A stretch of 64,000 nt of DNA from an uncultured Lachnospiraceae bacterium (GCA_910589075.1 CAJUSK010000008.1:62001-126000); one strand, 5' to 3'; positions 8,550 through 18,343 are shown, counted from the stretch's first letter. Translations and numbers: made by a program. The notes: a model not told the origin generated them from the sequence alone.

Positions 8550-10520
8550 ATGAGCAAAGGAACGTATTATATTACAACAGCCATTGCCTATACTTCAGGC
8601 AAACCCCATATTGGAAACAGCTATGAAATCGTACTGGCAGACAGTATTGCCAGATTTAAAAGAAAAGAAGGCTATGATGTTTTTTTTCAGACCGGAACCG
8701 ATGAGCATGGACAGAAAATAGAATGCAAGGCGCAGGAAGCCGGCATAACACCTAAGGAATTTGTGGACAATGTGGCAGGCGCCATTCAGGGGCTGTGGGA
8801 TTTGATGGATACTTCATATGATAAATTTATCCGGACTACAGACGAGGCACATGAGAAGCAGGTACAGAAAATATTCCGTCGTTTGTATGAACAGGGAGAT
8901 ATTTACAAAGGCGCTTATGAGGGGCTTTACTGCACACCCTGTGAGTCTTTCTGGACAGAATCCCAGCTTGTGGACGGAAAATGCCCGGATTGCGGCAGAG
9001 AAGTGAAACCGGCCAAAGAGGAAGCCTATTTCTTTAAGATGAGCAAATATGCGGATCGATTGATTGAACATATCAATACCCATCCGGAATTTATACAGCC
9101 TGTATCCCGTAAAAATGAGATGATGAACAATTTCCTTCTCCCTGGCCTGCAGGATCTGTGTGTATCCAGAAGTTCCTTTAAATGGGGGATACCGGTAGAT
9201 TTTGACGACAAACATGTTGTATATGTATGGCTGGATGCGCTGACCAATTACATTACCGGTATTGGTTATGACTGCGAAGGAAACAGTACAGAGCAGTACA
9301 GGAAATACTGGCCTGCAGACCTGCATCTGATCGGCAAGGATATTATCCGCTTCCATACAATCTACTGGCCCATTTTCCTGATGGCGTTGGGCGAGCCGCT
9401 TCCCCGGCAGATATTTGGCCATCCGTGGCTGTTGCAGGGAGAGGGTAAGATGAGCAAATCCAAAGGCAACGTGATCTATGCGGATGATCTGGTAAATTTC
9501 TTTGGGGTGGATGCGGTGCGTTATTTTGTATTGCATGAGATGCCCTTTGAAAATGACGGTGTGATTTCCTGGGATCTGTTGGTGGAACGTCTGAATTCCG
9601 ATCTTGCCAATACACTGGGCAATCTGGTGAACCGTACCATTTCCATGAGCAATAAATATTTTGGCGGCATTGTCACCAACACCGGCATAACGGCAGATGT
9701 GGATGAAGATTTAAAGGCAGTGGCATGTACGGCCCTTGAGCGGGTCAGCGCCAAAATGGAAGGTCTGCGGGTGGCAGATGCAATTTCAGAGATTTTTGTT
9801 TTGTTTAAACGTTGCAATAAATACATTGATGAGACTGAACCCTGGGTACTTGCCAAAGATGAGACGAAGCGTGACCGTCTTGCCACAGTGTTGTATCATC
9901 TGGTAGAAGGCATTGTGATTGGCGCTTCCCTGCTGGAGCCTTTTATGCCGACCAGTGCGCGAAAAATCGTGGATCAGCTTCATACTTCTCTGCGTGGCTT
10001 TGACAGCCTGGGTGAATTCGGCCTGTATCCTTCTGGAAATCGTGTCACAGAGAAACCGGAAATCCTGTTTGCGAGACTGGATTCCAAAGAAGTGGCAGAA
10101 AAGGTAGCTGCTATGTTTGCAGAAAGACAACAGGGCCAGGACGCAGAGACGGAGCGTGGAGATGAGACAGCCGTGATTGATGTTGAAGCAAAACCGGAAA
10201 TAGAATATGGAGATTTTGATAAACTGCAGTTCCGGGTAGGCGAAATCATTGCCTGCGAGGAAGTAAAGAAATCCAAGAAACTGCTCTGTTCACAGGTGAA
10301 AATCGGAAGTGAGGTAAAACAGATCGTATCCGGCATTAAACAGTACTACAAGGCAGAAGAGATGGTTGGGAAAAAAGTGATGGTACTGACCAATTTAAAA
10401 CCTGCCACACTGGCTGGTGTGGTATCCGAGGGGATGCTTCTCTGCGCAGAGGATGCGGAGGGGAACCTTGCTCTTGTCACGCCGGAAAAAGATATGCCGG
10501 CCGGCGCTGAAATCTGTTGA
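8550..10520 (+). CDS. metG: Methionyl-tRNA synthetase
   Basis: Charges tRNA-Met with methionine. The 656-residue protein has the class I signatures KPHIGNSYE (HIGH, about residues 19-27) and KMSKSKGN (about residue 299), a zinc-knuckle pair CTPC...CPDC (about residues 128-150), and a C-terminal EMAP/Trbp111-like tRNA-binding domain (about 550-656) that makes the enzyme a dimer in relatives. AGGAAAGG precedes the ATG. It is transcribed from its own promoter behind a T-box. Confidence 0.97.
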   Translation: MSKGTYYITTAIAYTSGKPHIGNSYEIVLADSIARFKRKEGYDVFFQTGTDEHGQKIECKAQEAGITPKEFVDNVAGAIQGLWDLMDTSYDKFIRTTDEAHEKQVQKIFRRLYEQGDIYKGAYEGLYCTPCESFWTESQLVDGKCPDCGREVKPAKEEAYFFKMSKYADRLIEHINTHPEFIQPVSRKNEMMNNFLLPGLQDLCVSRSSFKWGIPVDFDDKHVVYVWLDALTNYITGIGYDCEGNSTEQYRKYWPADLHLIGKDIIRFHTIYWPIFLMALGEPLPRQIFGHPWLLQGEGKMSKSKGNVIYADDLVNFFGVDAVRYFVLHEMPFENDGVISWDLLVERLNSDLANTLGNLVNRTISMSNKYFGGIVTNTGITADVDEDLKAVACTALERVSAKMEGLRVADAISEIFVLFKRCNKYIDETEPWVLAKDETKRDRLATVLYHLVEGIVIGASLLEPFMPTSARKIVDQLHTSLRGFDSLGEFGLYPSGNRVTEKPEILFARLDSKEVAEKVAAMFAERQQGQDAETERGDETAVIDVEAKPEIEYGDFDKLQFRVGEIIACEEVKKSKKLLCSQVKIGSEVKQIVSGIKQYYKAEEMVGKKVMVLTNLKPATLAGVVSEGMLLCAEDAEGNLALVTPEKDMPAGAEIC

Positions 10521-10607
10521 CAAACACAGTAATGGGGCAAAAGTTACATGATTTTTTTTGGTTTATCGTATACTATTCAGAAATAAGCAAAGAAAAGAGG
10601 GTATCTT

Positions 10608-11597
10608 ATGAAAATCATGTTTTACAATACCAAACCATATGACCGTTACTGGTTTGAACCCATGGCAAAGGACTATGGATTTGAAGTTCATTTTGTAGAG
10701 ATGCAGTGTGACGAGGAGACACTGTTTCTGGCCAAAGGGTATGACGCAATCTGTATTTTTGTCAATGATTATGTGGATGCGGCCATGACAGAGCTGTTAT
10801 ATGAGATGGGAGTGAAAGCCATCCTCCTCAGATGCGCCGGATATAACAATGTGGACATCAAAGCGGCAGAAGGAAAAATTCATATATTGCGTGTGCCCAA
10901 TTATTCTCCGGAAGCGGTGGCAGAGTTCTCCATGGCGCTGCTTCTGACCGTAAACCGGTTTACCCATCGGGCATATGCCAGGACCAGAGATTATAATATG
11001 AATATCAATGGTTTCATGGGAACCGATCTGTTTAAAAAGACTGCCGGTGTGGTAGGCACGGGAAAAATCGGGCAGGCCATGATTCGTATTCTGAAAGGGT
11101 TTCAGATGAAGATTGTGGCATATGATCCCTATCCCAATCCGGCGTTGGATGTCACATATGTTTCTCTGGAAGAACTGATGAAACAGTCGGATATTATCAG
11201 TCTGCACTGCCCCTTGACAGACGATACCAGACATCTGGTGAACCAGAAAACAATCGGACTGATGAAAAAGGGAGTATATCTGGTGAATACATCCAGAGGT
11301 GCCCTGATTGATACGGAGGCGCTGATCGACGGGCTGCTGGAGAAGAAGTTTGCCGGAGTGGGACTTGATGTATATGAGGAGGAAGAGGGCGTTTTCTATG
11401 AGGACCGTTCCAATGAGATTATAAAGGATGAAAATCTTGTAAGACTCACTTCCTTCCCCAACGTGCTCATTACATCTCATATGGGATTTTTTACGAAAGA
11501 GGCTACAAGAGCGATTGCACAGATAACACTGGAAAACGCCTATGCGCTGGAGATGGGAAATCCTCTGGTCAATGAGGTATTGCCGGATAGAGACTGA
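10608..11597 (+). CDS. D-2-hydroxyacid dehydrogenase (D-lactate dehydrogenase type)
   Basis: The 329-residue NAD-dependent enzyme most likely reduces pyruvate to D-lactate. It has the Rossmann motif GTGKIGQAM (about residues 148-156), the substrate Arg in NTSRGALIDTEAL, and the acid/base region ending in SHMGFFTKEA. It fits the LdhA/D-LDH branch (DPYPN, VGLDVYEEEEGVF). GAGGG precedes the ATG. A TATACT at about 10569 could be the -10 of its own promoter, but I see no good -35. A different 2-ketoacid substrate cannot be excluded. Confidence 0.85.
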   Translation: MKIMFYNTKPYDRYWFEPMAKDYGFEVHFVEMQCDEETLFLAKGYDAICIFVNDYVDAAMTELLYEMGVKAILLRCAGYNNVDIKAAEGKIHILRVPNYSPEAVAEFSMALLLTVNRFTHRAYARTRDYNMNINGFMGTDLFKKTAGVVGTGKIGQAMIRILKGFQMKIVAYDPYPNPALDVTYVSLEELMKQSDIISLHCPLTDDTRHLVNQKTIGLMKKGVYLVNTSRGALIDTEALIDGLLEKKFAGVGLDVYEEEEGVFYEDRSNEIIKDENLVRLTSFPNVLITSHMGFFTKEATRAIAQITLENAYALEMGNPLVNEVLPDRD

Positions 11598-11684
11598 TCA
11601 GAAGTATCATACTCTGAACCTGACACTTGTATTTGTGAGCAAAATTCGATATGATGTTATAAAAGGGCGGCTAGAGGTGATACG

Positions 11685-12164
11685 ATGGAAAAGGGGAATA
11701 CTCCCTGGCAGGTCAGACCCGCATACCGGGAGGAATGGCAGGATGCCATGGCACTGGCATGGAAAACGTTTCTGAAATATGAAGCGGAGGATTATACTGC
11801 GGAAGGCATCAGAAGTTTTCAGGAATTTATTACCGACAATATGCTCTACCGTATGTTCCTGCTCGGCAGCTATGAAATGATCGTGGCAAAAGAGGGGGAA
11901 CGTATGGTGGGGATGATTACCGTGCGCAACGGCGGCCATGTTTCGCTTCTGTTCGTGGATGAGAAATATCACAGAAAAGGTGTGGGAAAATCTTTGATAC
12001 AGTATTTGTGCAATTATCTTCTGACAGAAGCAGGAATATCAAGGATTACGGTAAATGCGTCTCCTTATGGTGTCGGATTTTATCACAAGCTGGGATTTCG
12101 GGATACCGGGCTGGAGACTGAGCAGAGCGGCATTCGTTATACACCGATGGAATTTGTTTTATAA
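11685..12164 (+). CDS. GNAT-family N-acetyltransferase
   Basis: The 159-residue protein has the GNAT fold, with the acetyl-CoA pyrophosphate loop visible as RKGVGKSLIQYL (about residues 103-114) and a C-terminal beta-bulge FYHKLGFRDTG. The substrate is unknown. AGAGGTG precedes the ATG. It sits 87 bp after the dehydrogenase and 42 bp before the HD-GYP gene. Confidence 0.85.
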   Translation: MEKGNTPWQVRPAYREEWQDAMALAWKTFLKYEAEDYTAEGIRSFQEFITDNMLYRMFLLGSYEMIVAKEGERMVGMITVRNGGHVSLLFVDEKYHRKGVGKSLIQYLCNYLLTEAGISRITVNASPYGVGFYHKLGFRDTGLETEQSGIRYTPMEFVL

Positions 12165-12206
12165 TATTAAGTACAATAGAGAGAATCGGAAAGAGGGGGA
12201 AATGCC

Positions 12207-13472
12207 GTGCGGGCAATGGATTATATTAGCAGCACTGATATATGTTATCTGACTTGCGATACACTGAGTCTGATCGACGAAAGGCCGATCGCTCATGGTA
12301 TGCGTGTGGCATATATGATGATGAAGATGCTGGAATGCAAAGGGGGTTATGATGAATATGAAATCGCTGAATTTGTATTTCTTTCTATGATACATGATAT
12401 AGGTGTATACAGGACAAACAAAATAACCGATGAACTGGGGTATGATACCGGCGCCAGCGGAACGCCCCATGCTGTTTATGGCGCGTTGTTTTTAAAGCAG
12501 GTTTCGCCGTTCGGTGCAAGGTCTGATATACTGATGTACCATCATCTGCCCTATTCTAAAGTAAGCAGGATCAATTATGGATACAGCAAAATTGCCATGT
12601 ATCTGTATCTTCTGGAAGAAGCAGATGCTCTGTATCGCAAACATGGCGCGGAACTGGATCCACGGGTACTTGAAGAAGGTTCTGGCAGCAGTTATCTTCC
12701 GGAAGCGGTTGTACTGCTCGTTCGATGCATCCGCCAGGAAAATATGCTGGCCCGTCTGGCAACCGGTGAGTATAAGCGTGAAATGCGGGCGTTTATGGAA
12801 AATATTCTGTTTACCAATGAAGAAAAAGAAAATTATATCCGTTTCATTATGCATTGTTTCAGTTTTAAGGGAAGAATGCGTACACTGGAAGCGATTATGT
12901 GCAGCTGTATTGTGGATGAGATTGCACAGAATATGGAATTGAGCGGACGGGAAAAAGATAAGCTGTATTATGCATCCATGCTGCATGATATAGGCCTTCT
13001 CGCCATAGATCCGGAGATTATAAAAGGAACAAAAAAATTTACGGAAGAAGAGAGAACGGTTTACAGGAAACATGTGGAAATTGGCAAAGAACTGTTGGGA
13101 AAATATTTTCTTGTGCAGGATATTGCCGATATTGCGGCAACCCATCATGAATTGCTGGATGGAAGCGGTTATCCTGACGGGTTGAAAGAGAATCAGATCA
13201 GCGACAATCAGGCGATTTTACAGGTTGCAGATAATGTGACGGCAGTATTGAATATGAAGCGTAAACTGAGCCGTACCGAGATTATCAGTATTCTTCAGGT
13301 GCAGGCGCAGAGAAAGCGTCTTCTCAAAAAAGCGGTCAGTGGTGTGACAGACAATTATGATACCATAGATAACAGGCTGCGCACCGAGACGCAGGAATAT
13401 CTGGAAATGCATGTACGCATTAACAACAGATACAAGCGGCTTGTAGGCGGCAGTTCGGGGGATGAGGAATGA
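12207..13472 (+). CDS. Tandem HD / HD-GYP domain protein, probable cyclic di-GMP phosphodiesterase
   Basis: The 421-residue soluble protein has two HD-superfamily halves. The first contains HGMRVAY...HDIGVYRTNK (about residues 30-75). The second is a recognisable HD-GYP domain: HDIGLLAIDPEI near residue 259, HHE near 312 and DGSGYPDG near 317. HD-GYP enzymes hydrolyse cyclic di-GMP or related cyclic dinucleotides. No membrane or sensor domain is visible. The GTG start (12207) has GAGGGG 8 nt upstream; the in-frame ATG at 12216 is too far from it. The end overlaps the next gene by 4 bp. Confidence 0.85.
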   Translation: MRAMDYISSTDICYLTCDTLSLIDERPIAHGMRVAYMMMKMLECKGGYDEYEIAEFVFLSMIHDIGVYRTNKITDELGYDTGASGTPHAVYGALFLKQVSPFGARSDILMYHHLPYSKVSRINYGYSKIAMYLYLLEEADALYRKHGAELDPRVLEEGSGSSYLPEAVVLLVRCIRQENMLARLATGEYKREMRAFMENILFTNEEKENYIRFIMHCFSFKGRMRTLEAIMCSCIVDEIAQNMELSGREKDKLYYASMLHDIGLLAIDPEIIKGTKKFTEEERTVYRKHVEIGKELLGKYFLVQDIADIAATHHELLDGSGYPDGLKENQISDNQAILQVADNVTAVLNMKRKLSRTEIISILQVQAQRKRLLKKAVSGVTDNYDTIDNRLRTETQEYLEMHVRINNRYKRLVGGSSGDEE

Positions 13473-14122
13473 GAAGCATATTTAATCTGGACAGTCCCAT
13501 AATGTCATTTTTGAGCAGAGTTGGGGATCTGGTCTGGCTGAACTTGCTGACACTGCTCTGTTGTATTCCGGTCGTGACAGCGGGAGCGGCATTTACAGCG
13601 CTGCATTATGTATCCATTAAGATGGTAAGAAATGAAGAGGGATACCTGACCAGGAATTATTTTAAATCTTTCCGGCAGAATTTCATCCAGGCCACACTGC
13701 TGTGGCTGTTGATGTTGTTTGTCTTTGTAGTAGCCTGGGCGGATTTTTACTTTATTTCCATGATGGACAGCGGCGTGGCATCGGTTATGCGGATTGGTGT
13801 CTGTGCAATCTTCTTTTTCTACTTGTGCGGCGGGATTTACTGGTTTCCGCTTCTGGCCAGATTTGATAATGATATGAAACATACCATTAAGAATGCCTGT
13901 TTGCTGGGGATTATCCATTTTCCCAAGACACTGTGTATTCTGATTATCTATGCGGCGGCGATCGTCTTGTATTATCTCTTCCTTTTCAGGATTATGCCGT
14001 TTGTGTTCCTGGCGGGGATTTCCGCGCCGGTTTATCTGTCCTCCTGCCTGTTTTCAGGCATATTTAAGAAACTTGAGCCACAGGAAGAATCCTCTTCGGA
14101 GGAAATTGGTCAATCTGTATAG
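13469..14122 (+). CDS. YesL/DUF624-like integral membrane protein
   Basis: The 217-residue protein begins with SIFNLDSPIMSFLSRVGDL, the usual N-terminus of YesL/DUF624 proteins, and has about five hydrophobic segments. Its ATG overlaps the HD-GYP stop (ATGA), so the two are translationally coupled. YesL-like proteins are usually found near sugar ABC transporters and YesMN systems; the function is not known. Confidence 0.8.
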   Translation: MRSIFNLDSPIMSFLSRVGDLVWLNLLTLLCCIPVVTAGAAFTALHYVSIKMVRNEEGYLTRNYFKSFRQNFIQATLLWLLMLFVFVVAWADFYFISMMDSGVASVMRIGVCAIFFFYLCGGIYWFPLLARFDNDMKHTIKNACLLGIIHFPKTLCILIIYAAAIVLYYLFLFRIMPFVFLAGISAPVYLSSCLFSGIFKKLEPQEESSSEEIGQSV

Positions 14123-14338
14123 AATTTTATAAAAACTTTGTTAATTCGTGGTATGGCGCAAAAAGACAACACCTACTATACTAAGGGTAAGTCAGATGTG
14201 ACCCTGATTTTTGCGGGTAGTGAATTACGGTGAGGCTTGCTGCGGGGTATTTGACTGTACTGCAACTTTTAGCATGCTTTATCTGGCGCATTGCCAGGCG
14301 CATGGCCATTATACTATGAAAAACAGGAGGATCAGAAA

Positions 14339-15445
14339 GTGGCAAGTTTATCATTAAAAAATATTTGCAAGAAATATCCCAACGGATATGAGGCAGTAAA
14401 AGATTTTAATCTTGAAATCGGGGATAAGGAATTTATCATTTTTGTAGGACCTTCCGGATGTGGTAAATCTACAACACTTCGTATGGTTGCAGGTCTGGAG
14501 GATATCTCTTCTGGCGAATTGAAGATTGATGGCAGACTGGTGAATGATGTGGAACCCAAGGACAGAGACATTGCAATGGTATTCCAGAACTATGCATTGT
14601 ATCCGCATATGACCGTTTATGATAATATGGCTTTTGGTTTGAAACTGCGTAAAGTGCCGAAAGAAGAAATAGATAAAATGGTTAAGGAAGCAGCCAGAAT
14701 TCTGGATCTGGAAAAACTTCTGGAACGTAAGCCCAAGGCTCTTTCCGGTGGACAGAGACAGCGTGTTGCCATGGGACGTGCGATTGTGCGTAACCCCAAA
14801 GTATTCCTGATGGATGAACCGCTTTCCAATCTGGATGCAAAACTGCGTGTACAGATGCGTACTGAGATTGCAAAACTGCACCAGAGACTGGGCGCTACCA
14901 TTATCTATGTAACACATGACCAGACAGAGGCTATGACACTGGGAACCAGAATCGTTGTAATGAAAGACGGTATCGTTCAGCAGGTAGACAGCCCTCAGAA
15001 TTTATATGAGAAACCGCAGAATCTGTTTGTTGCAGGATTTATGGGTTCTCCTCAGATGAACTTTATCGGTGCGGAGATTGAAGTGAAAGGCAATAAAGCA
15101 TATGCCAAGACTTCCGGCATGACCATCGAACTTCCGGCTGAAAAAGCAAAGAAGGTAATCGACGGAGGCTACAATGGAAAGGCCGTTACGCTGGGTATCC
15201 GTCCTGAGGATGTATATGATGCATCCATGGCACCGCAGTTAAAGAATGCGTTTGATGCTACGATTAATGTATACGAACTGCTGGGTGCAGAAGTATATCT
15301 GTATTTTGAACTGGGTGAATTCCCGATTACGGCAAGAGTAGATGCCCGTACATCTGCAAGAAGCGGAAGCAAAGTAAGATTTGCCCTTGATGTGGATAAG
15401 ATGCACGTATTTGATAAGGAAACCGAAAAGGTAATCACCAATTAA
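14339..15445 (+). CDS. msmX: MsmX/UgpC-type sugar ABC transporter ATP-binding protein
   Basis: A 368-residue ATPase with Walker A GPSGCGKST (about 36-44), signature LSGGQRQR (about 135), Walker B VFLMDEPLSNLDAK, H-loop THDQTEAM and a C-terminal TOBE regulatory domain (about 290-365). Such ATPases energise several CUT1 sugar importers in one cell. No permease genes adjoin it, whereas the importer at 23.8-27.1 kb lacks an ATPase. I place the start at GTG 14339 because AGGAGG (14325-14330) lies 8 nt upstream; an in-frame TTG at 14291 lacks a site. Confidence 0.92.
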   Translation: MASLSLKNICKKYPNGYEAVKDFNLEIGDKEFIIFVGPSGCGKSTTLRMVAGLEDISSGELKIDGRLVNDVEPKDRDIAMVFQNYALYPHMTVYDNMAFGLKLRKVPKEEIDKMVKEAARILDLEKLLERKPKALSGGQRQRVAMGRAIVRNPKVFLMDEPLSNLDAKLRVQMRTEIAKLHQRLGATIIYVTHDQTEAMTLGTRIVVMKDGIVQQVDSPQNLYEKPQNLFVAGFMGSPQMNFIGAEIEVKGNKAYAKTSGMTIELPAEKAKKVIDGGYNGKAVTLGIRPEDVYDASMAPQLKNAFDATINVYELLGAEVYLYFELGEFPITARVDARTSARSGSKVRFALDVDKMHVFDKETEKVITN

Positions 15446-15453
15446 GGAGAGAT

Positions 15454-16542
15454 ATGTTATCTAACCAGACCATACAGGCAAGTATCGACGAATTGCGAAG
15501 TATTACCAGAATAGATTTGTGTGTAATGGATCAGCAGGGAACTGTGGCAGCTTCCACGATGGAGGCAATGGATATACCGGCGGAACTGGTTCTGGAATTT
15601 GCGGAATCAGCCGCCGACAGCCAGGCTGTGAGCGGATTTTATCTGTTTAAGGTTGTGGAAGCAGAAGAAGTGACATACATTGTTCTTGCCAGAGGCGGAG
15701 AAGACGCTTACATGGTTGGCAAGATTGCTGTAAGTCAGCTTCGCCAGCTTATGATCGCTTACAAAGCGAAGCTGGATAAGGACAATTTCCTGCAAAACCT
15801 GATACTGGATAATCTTTTGCTGGTGGATATTTATAACCGTGCAAGAAAACTGCACATTCCGGCAGAGGCAAAGCGGGCGGTACTGTTGATTGAGACAGTA
15901 TCCGATGATGATGCAGAGATTATGGAACTGCTGAAAGGCCTGTTCTTTGCCTACAATGGAGATTATCTGACCGCAGTGGAAGAACGAAATGTGATTTTGA
16001 TCAAAGCGCTGGGGGAAGAAGAAGGATATCCGGAACTGCGCAATATTGCGGAAATGATTGTCGATATGGTCAATTCAGAAGCCATGGTGAATGTAAAGGT
16101 ATCCTATGGTACAATTATTCATGAATTGAAAGATGTATCCAAATCCTTTAAGGAAGCGAAACTGGCGTTGGATGTAGGAAGGATTTTCTATGCGGAAACA
16201 GACGTGATTGCTTATCACGCGCTGGGGATTGGCAGGCTGATTTATCAGCTTCCGGAAAACCTTTGCCGGATTTTCATACGGGAGATTTTTGGAAGAGATG
16301 AAATTCCGGAGGAAATTGATGAAGAGATTTTAAATACGATTCAAAAATTCTTCCAGAATAATCTGAATATATCGGAAACTTCCAGGCAGCTTTTTGTACA
16401 CAGAAATACCCTGGTGTACCGTATCGAAAAAGTGCAGAAAATAACCGGACTGGATATGAGAAGTTTTGAGGATGCTCTGACATTCAATATTGCACTGATG
16501 GTGGTTAATTATCTGAAACATCTGGAAACAAAAAATTCCTGA
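15454..16542 (+). CDS. CdaR/PucR-type transcriptional regulator
   Basis: The 362-residue protein has a C-terminal PucR/CdaR helix-turn-helix (about residues 295-355, with LNISETSRQLFVHRNTLVYR). The N-terminal region resembles CdaR-type sugar-acid sensing proteins, and the middle resembles the GGDEF-like domain common to this family. It starts 8 bp after msmX with AAGGAGAG, so the two form an operon. It may sense a carbohydrate or diacid; the ligand is unknown. Confidence 0.8.
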   Translation: MLSNQTIQASIDELRSITRIDLCVMDQQGTVAASTMEAMDIPAELVLEFAESAADSQAVSGFYLFKVVEAEEVTYIVLARGGEDAYMVGKIAVSQLRQLMIAYKAKLDKDNFLQNLILDNLLLVDIYNRARKLHIPAEAKRAVLLIETVSDDDAEIMELLKGLFFAYNGDYLTAVEERNVILIKALGEEEGYPELRNIAEMIVDMVNSEAMVNVKVSYGTIIHELKDVSKSFKEAKLALDVGRIFYAETDVIAYHALGIGRLIYQLPENLCRIFIREIFGRDEIPEEIDEEILNTIQKFFQNNLNISETSRQLFVHRNTLVYRIEKVQKITGLDMRSFEDALTFNIALMVVNYLKHLETKNS

Positions 16543-16567
16543 TGAATCTGTAAATTACAGGTCTATA

Positions 16568-16626
16568 AAGCCCTGTCCCTGAATATACTGGTTGTAAGTT
16601 AGATTTACGACTGGAGGGACAGGGTT
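16568..16626 (+). promoter_or_regulatory. Hairpin masking the ribosome binding site and start codon of the downstream gene
   Basis: AGCCCTGTCCCT (16569-16580) pairs with AGGGACAGGGTT (16615-16626), 12 bp with one G-U pair and a 34-nt loop. The 3' strand includes most of the GGAGGG ribosome binding site (16613-16618) and the first two bases of the TTG start (16625). A T-rich stretch follows, so it may also terminate the upstream transcript. Confidence 0.65.
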
Positions 16627-18343
16627 GTTTTATTTTAAGAAAATAATTTCATATTTTGATTATTATGAGTTTGGTGAAAAGAAAAAAAACTGTGGGCATG
16701 TAAGGGTTCTGGTCAAGGACCAGGAAGTGACAGTGGAGATACATATCAAGGGGCTGGGAACACAGGAAAGCCGTATGTGTGATATTCAGGTGACGGGGCA
16801 GAACCAAAACCGGCTGGGCAGGTTTGTTCTGGACAAAGGGACAGGCTATTATAATGCATGTTTTCACAGAGGAAATATGGATGGCAGCGGCCTTTCTGCA
16901 TTTGATATAACAGGACTGCATATTCAGATTGATGAAGAGCGCTATTGCGAAGCGAACTGGAACTGGGGAAAAGTACCTGAGACATATAAAAGTCCTTTTA
17001 AGGAAAAGCAAAGCCCGGAAAATCTGCGTGCCAAAGCAGAGGATGAACAAAAACCTCTTAACAGAGACAGGGACAACAGGGATGAAATTCCCAGAATTGG
17101 AAGCATGCAGAAGCTGCAGTCAGTGCAAAAAAAGATTCAGCCGGAATTCTTATATGTGCCCCAGGCGACCATACATTTCCCCAATGCTGTAAATGAGACA
17201 GAGCAGATGGAAACAGAGAAAAATGTGGAAGCGCACAGGAATCATAACGTAGTACAATACACAAATGGTACACAATATGGGGAGGGGGCACTTTATGAAA
17301 ATGAAGGGGAGAGTGTGGAAACCGTACAGAATGAAGGGAAGAAGGACTGTACAGGGGGAGGAAACAATAATAAAGAGATTGAATATGTCAGGGTAACAAA
17401 TTATGAAAGAGAGACGAAACGCGCCGGTGTGACAGGGGCTGAGGAGGATACAGATACCGCGTATGCCGGGAATATAAAACATGAAACAGCAGCGGAACGA
17501 AAGGATTGTATGGTGGCTGTTGAAAAATCCCTTCCAGCAGATGATATACAGCAGAGGGAGAAGCGGGAATACACTGAGTCATTGCGGCAGACGGAGAATG
17601 GGGAATACACGGAACCATCGTGGCAGACAGGGAAAGCGGAATATACAAAGCCATTGCAGCAGACAGAGAAAGCAGAATATAGGGAACCATTACAGCAGAC
17701 AGAGAAGGCGGAATATAGGGAGCCATTGCAGCAGACAGAAAAAGAGGAATGTTCCGAAAAAGCGGGAACTGAAAAAAAAGCGGATCGGCACACGGAGGAG
17801 CAGTCAAATGCCGTGTTTCGAGGCAGGCAGCAGAGAAAAAAGAATGTGGAAAATGAAGCTGTTCTTCATAAGTCTCAGATGGGGACCAAAGAAGAGGAAA
17901 TAAAAGCCTGGTATCAGAATGAAACAGAAGAAATCCCATTACAGAAAATGTTGTATGAGGATAAGTGGAAGCAACTTTGCTGTCAATATCCCATATGCCA
18001 TCCTTTTGGAGAAAATGAGGATTATATTTCCATAGCTCCCAAAGATTTTGTTATTTTGAGAAAGGAATATCAGAATCTGGTAAGCAACAGTTTTCTGTTG
18101 CATAGTTTTTACAATTATCATCATGTCATACTGGGAAAAACGGAAGATCGAAATGAGGAAATGTTTTATATCGGGGTGCCCGGCGCTTATCTGGAACGTG
18201 AGAAAAAAGTGGCGGTTATGTTCGGTTTTGAAGGATTTGCTTTATCGGAGAGAGGAAACCGGGCAAGAAGTATGGCAGGGAACCGAAATGGCAATATAGA
18301 GACAGGTGCTTTCGGGTATTATATGCGTAAAGTTGAAATTTAA
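16625..18343 (+). CDS. Lachnospiraceae-type protein of unknown function with a repeat-rich centre
   Basis: The 572-residue protein has a conserved-looking N-terminal domain (about 1-120, starting FYFKKIISYFDYYEFG), a long charged low-complexity centre with five 12-residue repeats (about residues 315-374), and a conserved-looking C-terminal domain (about 440-572, ending in GAFGYYMRKVEI). It resembles proteins annotated as DUF6128 in this family, from memory. No signal peptide or membrane segment is visible. The TTG start is favoured by GGAGGG 6 nt upstream and by the expected N-terminus. The site lies in a hairpin. Confidence 0.7.
   Translation: MFYFKKIISYFDYYEFGEKKKNCGHVRVLVKDQEVTVEIHIKGLGTQESRMCDIQVTGQNQNRLGRFVLDKGTGYYNACFHRGNMDGSGLSAFDITGLHIQIDEERYCEANWNWGKVPETYKSPFKEKQSPENLRAKAEDEQKPLNRDRDNRDEIPRIGSMQKLQSVQKKIQPEFLYVPQATIHFPNAVNETEQMETEKNVEAHRNHNVVQYTNGTQYGEGALYENEGESVETVQNEGKKDCTGGGNNNKEIEYVRVTNYERETKRAGVTGAEEDTDTAYAGNIKHETAAERKDCMVAVEKSLPADDIQQREKREYTESLRQTENGEYTEPSWQTGKAEYTKPLQQTEKAEYREPLQQTEKAEYREPLQQTEKEECSEKAGTEKKADRHTEEQSNAVFRGRQQRKKNVENEAVLHKSQMGTKEEEIKAWYQNETEEIPLQKMLYEDKWKQLCCQYPICHPFGENEDYISIAPKDFVILRKEYQNLVSNSFLLHSFYNYHHVILGKTEDRNEEMFYIGVPGAYLEREKKVAVMFGFEGFALSERGNRARSMAGNRNGNIETGAFGYYMRKVEI
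17567..17746 (+). repeat. Five in-frame 36-bp tandem repeats
   Basis: Units start at 17567, 17603, 17639, 17675 and 17711, exactly 36 bp apart with no spacer. Each encodes a 12-residue unit of the form EYxEPLQQTEKA. The last three are most alike, which suggests recent expansion. They lie inside the gene at 16625. Confidence 0.9.

Noticed and set aside
17567..17746. 36-bp tandem repeats resembling CRISPR repeat length
   Set aside because: The units abut with no spacers, are in frame and encode a 12-residue motif, and there are no cas genes.
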